Source of the DNA: Agromyces sp. NDB4Y10
GTDB lineage: Bacteria > Actinomycetota > Actinomycetes > Actinomycetales > Microbacteriaceae
Assembly: GCF_001620055.1 (NCBI RefSeq)
Contig: NZ_LQGY01000050.1
Span: 1-64,000 of the forward strand
Direction: 5' to 3'
DNA: 64,000 bases
Shown here one piece after another: positions 31,620-39,414 of this stretch. The position numbers were made by a program, and so were the translations under genes. The notes beneath the pieces were generated by a model. That model was not told the origin of the DNA. It was given only the letters and a program-made list of their open reading frames with translations, and made no database searches. Position 1 is the stretch's first letter. Each line of letters starts with the position of its first letter.

Positions 31620-33488
31620 TTGAACTCGTACGCGCTCGGAATCGACATCGGAACGACCTACACCGCCGCCGGCATCACCCGGCGGGGAACCGGCGGTGCG
31701 CTCGTCGGCACGGCGCTCGAGCTCGGCAGCCGGAAGGCCGCCATGCCGACCGTCGCGTACCTCGCGCAGGACGGCGCCGTGGTCGTCGGCGAGCCTGCCG
31801 AGCGGCGCGCCATCGATGCGCCCGACCGGGTCGTGCGCGGCTTCAAACGCCGCATCGGCGACGAGACGCCCTTGATCGTCGGGGACCTCGCCGTCGCACC
31901 CGAGGAACTCTTCGCGCTGCTGGCCGGATGGGTGGTCGAGCGCGCCGAGGAGCAGGAGGGCGAGCCGCCCACCTCCATCACGATCTCGCACCCGGCGGCA
32001 TGGGGCGCGCACCGCATCGAGTCGATCCGCGGCGCGCTCGAGGCCGCGGGCCTCGGCCACGCCGACCTGGTGAGCGAGCCGGAGGCCGCCGGACTCAAGT
32101 ACCTCTCCGAGCACCACCTGGACGACGGCCGCGTGATCGCCGTCTACGACCTCGGCGGCGGGACGTTCGACGTCGCGCTCCTGCGACGCAGCGGGGAGGA
32201 CGGGCTCGAACTCGTCGGCGCCCCCCGAGGCATCGACCGGCTCGGCGGAACGGACTTCGACCAGCTCGTGTTCGACCACGTCCGGACGTCGGCAGAGGAT
32301 GCGTTCGGCGACCTCGAGGAGGATTCGGCCGAAGCAGCGGTCGCCCTGGCGCGCGTGCGCCGGGAGTGCACCGAGGCGAAGGAGGCGCTCTCGTTCGACG
32401 CGGAGACGTCCGTGCCGGTGGCGCTTCCCAGCGGGCACGCCCGCGTACGGCTCGTCCGGAGCGAGTTCGAGCAGATGATCGAGCCGGACCTGCGGCGGAC
32501 GGTCGAGACGCTCCGCGAGACGATCGACGCAGCCGGGCTCGAGCTCGACGACCTCGACGCCGTCCTGCTCATCGGCGGGTCGTCCCGCATCCCGGCCGTG
32601 ACCCAGCTCATCTCGTCCGAACTCGGCCTGCCGGTCGCCATCGACGCCGATCCGAAGGCGTCCATCAGCCACGGCGCCGCAATCGCGGCGGCGCGACACC
32701 TCGAGTCCGCGCCTGACGACGGGGCGACCTCTGCCACGCCCGAGCCCGTCGGGGACGAGGTCCCCGCAGACCCGGCCGAGGACCGACGGCGAGCGCTCCC
32801 CGCTTGGTTGCGGAGGACGCCGGACACTCCTGGGCTCTCCATGGGGCTCCGCACCACGCTGCTGGCGGGTGCGGCCGCGGCACTGCTCGGCATCCTCGTC
32901 CCGATCACGCCGCTCGGTGCGGGCGGGGAGCAGGGCGAGGCCGCCGACGGCGCGGCCGAACTCGAGGCCTCCGGTACCTACGCCGCGGGGCGATACGTGG
33001 CGGGCGACGGCGCGACGGGGCAGGCCGGATCGACCGCCCGGCCCCCCGCGGACGACCCGTTCACCCGGGCCGACGAGTCGGAGCTCGAGCAGTCGACCGG
33101 CCCGCTGAAGCCGGGCAAGTCGTCGACCGGCGGATCCGAGGCGCCATCCGGATCGACCGGAACCAAGGCGACGCCTGGCGGCGACACGACCGCTTCGGGA
33201 TCATCGCCGGGTGGCTCGTCGTCCCCGCCGACGACCGGCTCCGACTCGTCGCCGTCCCCCACGACGGATCCCTCGCCGACGCCGGATCCCCAACCATCGC
33301 CCGATCCCGCACCCGTACCGGAACCCGACCCCGCACCGGACCCGTCGCCCGAACCCGACCCCGCACCGGACCCGTCGCCCGAACCCGACCCCGTGCCGGA
33401 CCCGTCACCCGAGCCGAGCCCCGAGCCCGCGCCCGAACCAGAACCGACCGTGACGTCCGAGCCCACGGAGCCTCCGGCGACCCCATGA
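31620..33488 (+). CDS. Membrane-anchored Hsp70-family protein without substrate-binding domain
   Basis: 622 residues, TTG start. The Hsp70 ATPase is complete: phosphate 1 GIDIGTTYTAAGI (7-19), phosphate 2 YDLGGGTFDVALL (about 176-188) and adenosine motif LLIGGSSRIPAV (about 317-328). The DnaK substrate-binding domain is missing. Instead there is a linker, one membrane helix (about 412-432) and a 190-residue Ser/Thr/Gly-rich tail ending in PEPDPAPDPS-type decapeptide repeats. The ATPase should be cytoplasmic and the tail outside. Overlaps the regulator gene as ATGA. Role as stress sensor or chaperone is inferred. Confidence 0.85.
   Translation: MNSYALGIDIGTTYTAAGITRRGTGGALVGTALELGSRKAAMPTVAYLAQDGAVVVGEPAERRAIDAPDRVVRGFKRRIGDETPLIVGDLAVAPEELFALLAGWVVERAEEQEGEPPTSITISHPAAWGAHRIESIRGALEAAGLGHADLVSEPEAAGLKYLSEHHLDDGRVIAVYDLGGGTFDVALLRRSGEDGLELVGAPRGIDRLGGTDFDQLVFDHVRTSAEDAFGDLEEDSAEAAVALARVRRECTEAKEALSFDAETSVPVALPSGHARVRLVRSEFEQMIEPDLRRTVETLRETIDAAGLELDDLDAVLLIGGSSRIPAVTQLISSELGLPVAIDADPKASISHGAAIAAARHLESAPDDGATSATPEPVGDEVPADPAEDRRRALPAWLRRTPDTPGLSMGLRTTLLAGAAAALLGILVPITPLGAGGEQGEAADGAAELEASGTYAAGRYVAGDGATGQAGSTARPPADDPFTRADESELEQSTGPLKPGKSSTGGSEAPSGSTGTKATPGGDTTASGSSPGGSSSPPTTGSDSSPSPTTDPSPTPDPQPSPDPAPVPEPDPAPDPSPEPDPAPDPSPEPDPVPDPSPEPSPEPAPEPEPTVTSEPTEPPATP
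33310..33425 (+). repeat. Direct 30-bp coding repeats (Pro/Asp/Glu tail)
   Basis: The 30-bp unit coding for PEPDPAPDPS is repeated about three times with few changes, then decays into SPEPSPEPAPEPEP. It encodes an extended acidic-proline stalk in the Hsp70-like protein, not a CRISPR array. Confidence 0.8.
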
Positions 33489-36058
33489 GTCCTACCGCGC
33501 ACCGTTCCCACGATCCCCACCCGTCGCGCATCATCGGTTGGTCCGATGGCGACGCGCTGGTCCGGCGCATCCTGCACGGCTCCGGGCGCGTGCTGGCGGG
33601 GATCAGCGGGCCCGGGGGCTCCGGCAAGTCCACCCTCCTTGAACGGATGTCGGAGGAGCTGCTTTCCGGCGGGGCGAGGGTGGTGCGCGATGCCGATGTC
33701 CCGTCGCAGTCCGGCGGCGATGCGTCCCGTCCCGTCGTCGTGCTCGTCGACGACGCTGAACAACTGTCGCCGCGCGAGGTCATGACGATCGAGCGGATCA
33801 TCGCCGACGATCTCGCGCACCTCGTCGTGGCGTTCCGCCCGTCGCCCGGGGCTCCGGCCGTGGAGGCCCTCGACGGCGCCGGGCGTCGGCACACGACCGT
33901 TACGCTGCATCCGCTGTCGGACGCCGGAGTGAGCGCACGCGCGGGCGAGGTGCTCGGCGTCGTGCCGGACGACGACCTCGCCTCCTGCATCGTCGAGTCG
34001 ACCGGCGGCAACCCGCGACTCGTGGACCTCGCCCTGTACGCCCTTCGCGACGACGACTGGGACCTCGACGCCGACCGACTTCCCTCGACCATGCTCACGC
34101 GCATCACCGACGAGCTCGACGCCTTGGACCGGCGGACCCGTCAGTTCGCGCTCGCCCTCGCGGTCGGGTTCTCGGCATCCGGACCGGCACTCGCGACGGC
34201 ACCGCGCTTCGCGGACACGGACACCCTCTCGCTCATGCAGGCCATCCGCGCCGCAGGCTTGGCGCACCCCGACGGGCGACTCGCGGCCGTCGTCCGTACG
34301 GCCGTGGTCCGTGCCGCGATGCCCGACGAGGCGTGGTCCCTGCGTCGAGAACTCGTCGACGCCCTCGAGTCGGCGGGGATGCCCCTCGACGAACCGGCGA
34401 TGTCGCTGGCCGAACAGGGGTTCCGCGATCCTCGGATCGCATCGGCGCTGGAACGCGCCGGTGACGAGCTGCTCGCGGTCGACGCGACCCGCGCTGTCCT
34501 GCGCTACCGCGCGGCGGTCGACGCGGGAGCCGACCGCGTCGCCCTGGAGGCCCGTCGCGCCCACGCCGCGTGGGCAGCAGGAGACGTCCGCGACGCCGAG
34601 CGACTCGTCGACCGATTCCTCGCCCGTCCTGACGCTGCCGACGTCTGCCGCGGCGTAGCGGTGGCCGCCGCCGTCTGGGCCCGACAGGGCCTCCTCCGCC
34701 GCAGCGCCGACGCGTACGAGCGCCTCGCCGGCGAGGAGTGCGCCCTGGCGCCGCTCGCGGTGTTCGCCCTCGCCGCGACCGGCGAGCCCGCCCGCGCGAG
34801 GGCGCTCCGGGCGGACGGGCGGCGCATCGCGTACCCGACGTCATCGCACATGGCGGTCGACCTCATGGCGGACGGCTTCCTCCAGATGCTCGACGGCGAC
34901 GCCGACCGAGCTCTCGGAACCCTGCTCACGGCGTCGAGCGTCATGTCGGAGGCCGGCGCAGCGATCCCGCTGCCGGAGGTCCCAGCGGTGCTCGCCGCGC
35001 AGGTCGCGCTCTCCACCGGCGAGCTCCGCATCGCCGACGAGGTGCTCTCATCGGCGATCGCCGCGGGCCAGGGCGGTCCGGCCTTCTCAGCGCGCCTCCA
35101 GCTCATGCGTTCCCTCGTCGCACTCCGCGCCGATCGACCGCTCCACGCGCGCGAGCACCTCGCCGCCGCGAGGGCGGATGCCACCACGCGCCCGACGGGG
35201 CTCCGCGACGAGTTGCTCGCCAGCGCCGTCCGGGTGGGCCTCGCACGGCACCAAGGCGACATCCCGGACCTGGTGCGCGCCTGGGAGGCCGCGCGCCACG
35301 CCATCGCCGGCATGCAGCCGGATGTCATGACCCTGCCGGCACTCGCCGAACTCGTCGTCGCGGCGGCCCGCCTGGGCGAGCCCCACCTGGTCGCCCCGCA
35401 TCTCGCCGCGGCCTGGGAACTGCTCGACCGCATCGGCGACGCCGCACCGCTCACGACCGGCCTGCACTGGACGGAGATCGAGTCGGGCCTGCTGCGGAAC
35501 GATCCCGCCGCGGTGCGACGCCACGCCGATGCGCTCGAGGCACGGGTCGGAGACCGCACGGCGCAGCGCCTCGGGCATGCCGCACGCGTGTGGGCTGCGG
35601 CACTGGCCGGCCAGGTGGTCGTCGAGACCGTCGAACGTGCGGCGCGGATTCTCGAGGCCGCCGGCTATCCGTGGGATGCCTCGCGCATGGCCGGCCACGC
35701 CGCGGGTCGCGCGGCCGAACACCAGGATTCGCTCCGTCTCCTCGCCCTCGCGCGGAGCCTGCACCCCGATGAGGTGAAGTCGGCCGGGCTGGCATCGTCA
35801 GTCGATCGCATCGATGCGGAGGCCGGTGCGGCGCCGTTCGTCTCGCGTGACGACAGCCGCCTGAGCGCCCGCGAGAGCGAGGTCGCGCGACTCGTCCTGG
35901 AGGGCAAGACCTACGCGGAGATCGGCCAGGCCATCTTCATCTCGCCGCGCACTGCCGAGCACCACATCGCCCGCATCCGGCGACGCCTCGGCGCCACCAA
36001 CCGCTCGGACCTCATCGCGAAACTCCGGGCGGCCCTCGAGAGCGACGACTCCCGGTGA
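33485..36058 (+). CDS. P-loop ATPase / LuxR-type transcriptional regulator
   Basis: 857 residues, LAL/MalT-like layout. The P-loop GPGGSGKST spans 42-50; Walker B VVVLVDDAEQL lies near 84-94; a helical AAA and TPR-like sensor region covers about 200-780. The C-terminal LuxR helix-turn-helix (LSARESEVARLVLEGKTYAE, then ISPRTAEHHIARIRRRLGA) is near 795-850. ATG overlaps the hsp70 stop, implying coupled synthesis. It probably activates the iniB-like and GTPase genes downstream and its own operon; the ligand is unknown. Confidence 0.88.
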   Translation: MSPTAHRSHDPHPSRIIGWSDGDALVRRILHGSGRVLAGISGPGGSGKSTLLERMSEELLSGGARVVRDADVPSQSGGDASRPVVVLVDDAEQLSPREVMTIERIIADDLAHLVVAFRPSPGAPAVEALDGAGRRHTTVTLHPLSDAGVSARAGEVLGVVPDDDLASCIVESTGGNPRLVDLALYALRDDDWDLDADRLPSTMLTRITDELDALDRRTRQFALALAVGFSASGPALATAPRFADTDTLSLMQAIRAAGLAHPDGRLAAVVRTAVVRAAMPDEAWSLRRELVDALESAGMPLDEPAMSLAEQGFRDPRIASALERAGDELLAVDATRAVLRYRAAVDAGADRVALEARRAHAAWAAGDVRDAERLVDRFLARPDAADVCRGVAVAAAVWARQGLLRRSADAYERLAGEECALAPLAVFALAATGEPARARALRADGRRIAYPTSSHMAVDLMADGFLQMLDGDADRALGTLLTASSVMSEAGAAIPLPEVPAVLAAQVALSTGELRIADEVLSSAIAAGQGGPAFSARLQLMRSLVALRADRPLHAREHLAAARADATTRPTGLRDELLASAVRVGLARHQGDIPDLVRAWEAARHAIAGMQPDVMTLPALAELVVAAARLGEPHLVAPHLAAAWELLDRIGDAAPLTTGLHWTEIESGLLRNDPAAVRRHADALEARVGDRTAQRLGHAARVWAAALAGQVVVETVERAARILEAAGYPWDASRMAGHAAGRAAEHQDSLRLLALARSLHPDEVKSAGLASSVDRIDAEAGAAPFVSRDDSRLSARESEVARLVLEGKTYAEIGQAIFISPRTAEHHIARIRRRLGATNRSDLIAKLRAALESDDSR

Positions 36059-36091
36059 ATCCCCGCCGGTCGGACGGGTGCCGCGGGCCCG

Positions 36092-36108
36092 GCCCGGGCT
36101 CCCCGGGC
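36092..36108 (+). terminator. Small hairpin after the LuxR-type gene
   Basis: GCCCGGG-CTC-CCCGGGC (36092-36108), a 7-bp stem with a 3-nt loop, starts 33 nt past the regulator stop and precedes the C-rich boxes of the next promoter. Confidence 0.4.
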
Positions 36109-36120
36109 GCAACCTTCCAC

Positions 36121-36196
36121 GAATCCCCTAACGCCCCCCGGCCCCATCCCCTAATCCCCCATCGGACCGACCGGAAGAGCGGGGATCTCCCCCGAT
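36121..36196 (+). promoter_or_regulatory. C-rich operator boxes upstream of the iniB-like gene
   Basis: ATCCCCTAA at 36123-36131 and 36146-36154, TCCCCCATC at 36155-36163 and TCCCCCGAT at 36188-36196. The last is identical to the box at 31393-31401 before the hsp70 gene. A promoter -10 may lie near 36222-36228; no good -35 is present, as expected for activator-dependent start. The 36059-36286 gap holds no other gene. Confidence 0.5.
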
Positions 36197-36286
36197 GCCC
36201 GCGGACTGCACCGCGACCAAGCTTATTGGCGGGGGGCCGACGCGGATGTCGGTCATCGCCATCTCAACGTATGGAGGAGATCGATC

Positions 36287-37441
36287 ATGTCGAACATCAC
36301 GACCGCGCTGCTGGACTTCCTGATGGGCCTGCTGCGCGACCCGGAGGCCGCATCGGAGTTCCGGGCCGACCCGGACAGCGCGCTGACCAACGCCGGCCTG
36401 AACGGCATCTGCGCGGCTGACGTCGACGCAGTCCTGCCCGTCGCGCTCGACTTCTCGCCGGTCGGCAACCGGGAGTACAACACCGGCGGCAACAGCATCG
36501 ACAGCGGCGCCTCCGGCGGAGCCTGGGGCGGCGGCGGCGGCTGGGGCGGCGGAAGCGGCGGCGGCGGCGGAAGCTGGGGCGGCGGAAGCGGCGGCGGTGG
36601 CCACCACGGCGGCGGCGGCCACCACCACGGCGGCGGCGACGACTACTACTCGGCCGTCCAGAAGATCATGAGCGTCGTGAACAACTACTCCTACATCGAC
36701 GACCGCGACGTGATCAACGACCAGTCGGTGAACACCAACGTGTGGGCGAACGACAGCCTGGTCGCCGTCGAGAACAACGTGGAGAACAACTCGACCACCG
36801 CTTCCGGTGACGGCGCCATCGCCGCCAGCGGCAACGCCGTCGTCGACGCGTACAACACCGACATCGACGTCGACATCGAGGACTCCTTCAACGAGGAGAC
36901 CGAGATCGAGATCGAGGACTCGTTCAACGACAACTCCGACAACTCGGTCGACAACTCGACGACCAACATCGCGGTGGACTCGTTCAACACCGAGAACGAG
37001 CTCGACGTCGAGATCGAGGACTCCTTCAACACCGACAACTCGGTCGACAACTCGGTCGAGATCGAGGACTCCTTCCAGGACAACTCGACGGACATCGATG
37101 TGGACATCGAGGACTCCTTCAACGAGGACAACTCGGTCGACAACTCGATCGACAACTCGGTCGAGGTCGACATCGAGGACTCGTTCAACGACAACGAGAT
37201 CGGCAACACGGACAACTCGGTCGAGGTCGAGGACTCGTTCAACGACAACGAGATCGGCAACACCGACAACTCGGTCGAGGTCGAGGTCGAGGACTCGTTC
37301 AACGACAACGAGATCGGCAACACCGACAACTCGACCGAGGTCGAGGTCGAGGTCGAGGACTCGTTCAACGACAACAACCTCGAGGTCGGCCCCGGCGACC
37401 TGACCGATGTCGACGTCAATGTCGAGGACGTCGCTCTGTGA
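36287..37441 (+). CDS. IniB N-terminal domain protein with Gly-rich linker and acidic beta-like repeats
   Basis: 384 residues, no signal peptide or membrane helix. Residues 1-55 (ALLDFLMGLLRDPEAASEF to ICAADVDAVLPVALDF) match the IniB N-terminal domain. Residues about 73-118 are Gly/Ser/Trp/His-rich. From about 192 to 366 ten blocks centred on EDSFN alternate acidic residues with Val/Ile, then Asn/Asp-rich turns. The strict alternation suggests a beta-solenoid or fibre-forming strand stack. Strong ribosome site GGAGGAG (36273-36279). Mycobacterial IniB is likewise a low-complexity protein ahead of iniA and iniC. Structural role inferred. Confidence 0.8.
   Translation: MSNITTALLDFLMGLLRDPEAASEFRADPDSALTNAGLNGICAADVDAVLPVALDFSPVGNREYNTGGNSIDSGASGGAWGGGGGWGGGSGGGGGSWGGGSGGGGHHGGGGHHHGGGDDYYSAVQKIMSVVNNYSYIDDRDVINDQSVNTNVWANDSLVAVENNVENNSTTASGDGAIAASGNAVVDAYNTDIDVDIEDSFNEETEIEIEDSFNDNSDNSVDNSTTNIAVDSFNTENELDVEIEDSFNTDNSVDNSVEIEDSFQDNSTDIDVDIEDSFNEDNSVDNSIDNSVEVDIEDSFNDNEIGNTDNSVEVEDSFNDNEIGNTDNSVEVEVEDSFNDNEIGNTDNSTEVEVEVEDSFNDNNLEVGPGDLTDVDVNVEDVAL
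36860..37390 (+). repeat. Expanding coding repeat in the iniB-like gene
   Basis: GAGGACTCGTTCAACGACAA recurs in the last four units, with GAGGAC starting at 37175, 37229, 37289 and 37355. The spacing grows 54, 60, 66 bp because each unit carries one more GTCGAG (Val-Glu). Earlier units are more diverged. Confidence 0.85.
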
Positions 37442-37459
37442 CGAATATCTGAACCGGTG

Positions 37460-37497
37460 ATTCGGTCCGGCGCGAGTACCTTCGCGCCGGGCCGAAT
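37460..37497 (+). terminator. Long hairpin between iniB-like and first GTPase gene
   Basis: Arms 37460-37475 and 37482-37497 pair over 16 bp with a single G:U and a 6-nt loop (GTACCT). It starts 19 nt past the iniB-like stop and 49 nt before the GTPase start. With no promoter visible in the gap, it may act as a partial terminator or 3' stabiliser that makes the IniB-like protein more abundant than the GTPases. Confidence 0.6.
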
Positions 37498-37545
37498 TCC
37501 CCGTCAGCCAGCTGAACCAACGATCGTCGAACGGGAAGTGCAACG

Positions 37546-39414
37546 GTGCAGCAGCTCATCGAACTCGTGGACCGGGGCATCGCCCTCGCTGGAACCGGAG
37601 ACCGGCCCGACCTGCGCCGACGTCTGGAGCAGACCCGCGAACGACTCCGCGACCCGAACATCCGGGTCATGGTCGTGGGCGAGTTCAAGCAGGGCAAGAG
37701 CCAGTTGATCAACGCCCTCGTGAACGCCCCGGTCTGTCCGGTCGACGACGACATCGCGACCGCCGTGCCCACCACCATCCGCTACGGCGAGCGCGCGTCG
37801 GCCTCGGTTCTGTCGACCGGCGCGATCGGCGGCACGCTCGAGGCCGACGGACGCTCTCAGCGCACCGAGATCCCGATCACCGAGCTGGCGAGGTACGTGT
37901 CCGAGCGCGGGGGCCGGGGCACCGAGACGGATGTCGCCGCGGCCGAGGTCGTGCTCCCGCGCAAGCTCCTGAAGAGCGGGCTCACGCTCATCGACTCCCC
38001 CGGCGTCGGCGGGCTCAACTCGGCCCACGCGATCACGACGCTCGCGACGCTGCCCTCGGCGCACGCCATGCTGTTCGTCTCGGACGCCTCGCAGGAGTTC
38101 ACCGAGCCGGAGATCCAGTTCCTCCGCCACGCCATGCGCATCTCGCCGAACGTCGCGTGCGTGCTCACGAAGATCGACCTGTATCCGCAGTGGCGCCAGG
38201 TGGAGGAGCTCGACCGCGGGCACTTGGCCTCGATCGACCCGGACATCCCGATCTTCCCGATCTCCTCGAACCTGCGACTTACGGCGCTGCAGGGGTCGGA
38301 TGCCGAGCTCAATGCGGAGTCCGGGTTCACCGAGCTGATCGCGTACCTGCGGCGCGACGTCGTCGGCAAGGCCGAACTGCTCCAGCGTCGATCCGCCGCG
38401 GCGGACCTGGTGTCGACGACCGAGCACCTGCGGCTGTCGATCGACTCGGAGTTGAGCGCCCTGCTGAGCCCGGAGAAGACGCCGGAGATCGTCGCGAAGC
38501 TCGAGACGACGAAAGCGCGGGCCGATGAGCTGCGCCGCAATTCCTCGCGCTGGCAGACGACCCTCAACGATGGCGCCACCGACCTCATCGCCGACATGGA
38601 GCACGACCTCCGTGATCGGCTGCGCACCATCCAGAGAGAGGCCGAGGAGTCCATCGACGAGGGCGATCCCGGGCCCGTCTGGGACGAACTCGTGGACTGG
38701 TTCGAGCAGCGCGTCTCGTCGGCGGTCACCGACACGTTCGTGTGGACCCAGGAGCGCGCGCAGTGGCTCTCGGCGAAGGTGGCGCGCCACTTCAACGAGG
38801 AAGAGGTCACCCTCCCCCAGATCCACGTGGACGACACGCACGAGGTGCTCGACGCCGTCGACGACATGTCGGAACTCGATCCGGGCCGCCTCGGGCCGAT
38901 GCAGAAGTTCTACATCGGACTCCGCGGCTCCTACGGCGGCGTGCTCATGGTGGGCATCATCACGAGCATCGTGGGCATGTCGCTGATCAATCCGCTCTCG
39001 CTGGCGGCGGGCGCGGTGATCGGACGCAAGGCCTACAAGGAGGATGTCGAGAACCGGCTGCAGCGTCGCCGCGCCGAGGCGAAGAACCTCATCCGCCGGC
39101 AGGTCGACGAGATCATCTTCCAGGTGGGCAAGCAGCTCCGCGACCGCCTCCGGCTCGTGCAGCGCATCACCAGGGACCACTTCACCGCCATCGCCGAGGA
39201 GCACCACCGGTCCCTCGCGGACTCGGTGCTCGCGGCCCAGAAGGCCGCGAACATGTACGCGAGCGACCGGGACCGTCGCATCCAGCAGCTGCGCGCCGAT
39301 CTCAAGCAGGTCGATGCGCTGTCGAGCAGGGCGAAGTCGATCGAGGGCGTCGAAGCCTCGAACCGCGCGCGGCACGCCGCGTCGTCCGCGGCGGCCGGGG
39401 GTGGCCCGGCGTGA
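37546..39414 (+). CDS. Dynamin-like GTPase with membrane segment (IniA-like)
   Basis: 622 residues, GTG start with GGGAAG upstream. GTPase motifs: G1 GEFKQGKS (45-52), G3 DSPG (150-153), G4 TKID (208-211). Long helical stalk regions flank a hydrophobic stretch at about 463-497 (GGVLMVGIITSIVGMSLINP and following), expected to contact membrane. A coiled C-terminus ends in an Ala/Gly tail. IniA of M. tuberculosis is a bacterial dynamin-like protein able to remodel membranes; this is the likely counterpart. Overlaps the next GTPase gene as GTGA. Confidence 0.88.
   Translation: MQQLIELVDRGIALAGTGDRPDLRRRLEQTRERLRDPNIRVMVVGEFKQGKSQLINALVNAPVCPVDDDIATAVPTTIRYGERASASVLSTGAIGGTLEADGRSQRTEIPITELARYVSERGGRGTETDVAAAEVVLPRKLLKSGLTLIDSPGVGGLNSAHAITTLATLPSAHAMLFVSDASQEFTEPEIQFLRHAMRISPNVACVLTKIDLYPQWRQVEELDRGHLASIDPDIPIFPISSNLRLTALQGSDAELNAESGFTELIAYLRRDVVGKAELLQRRSAAADLVSTTEHLRLSIDSELSALLSPEKTPEIVAKLETTKARADELRRNSSRWQTTLNDGATDLIADMEHDLRDRLRTIQREAEESIDEGDPGPVWDELVDWFEQRVSSAVTDTFVWTQERAQWLSAKVARHFNEEEVTLPQIHVDDTHEVLDAVDDMSELDPGRLGPMQKFYIGLRGSYGGVLMVGIITSIVGMSLINPLSLAAGAVIGRKAYKEDVENRLQRRRAEAKNLIRRQVDEIIFQVGKQLRDRLRLVQRITRDHFTAIAEEHHRSLADSVLAAQKAANMYASDRDRRIQQLRADLKQVDALSSRAKSIEGVEASNRARHAASSAAAGGGPA

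Noticed and set aside
33310-37390. Tandem repeats resembling a repeat array or CRISPR
   Set aside because: The repeats lie inside two coding frames, keep the frame, vary at third positions and have no unique spacers.
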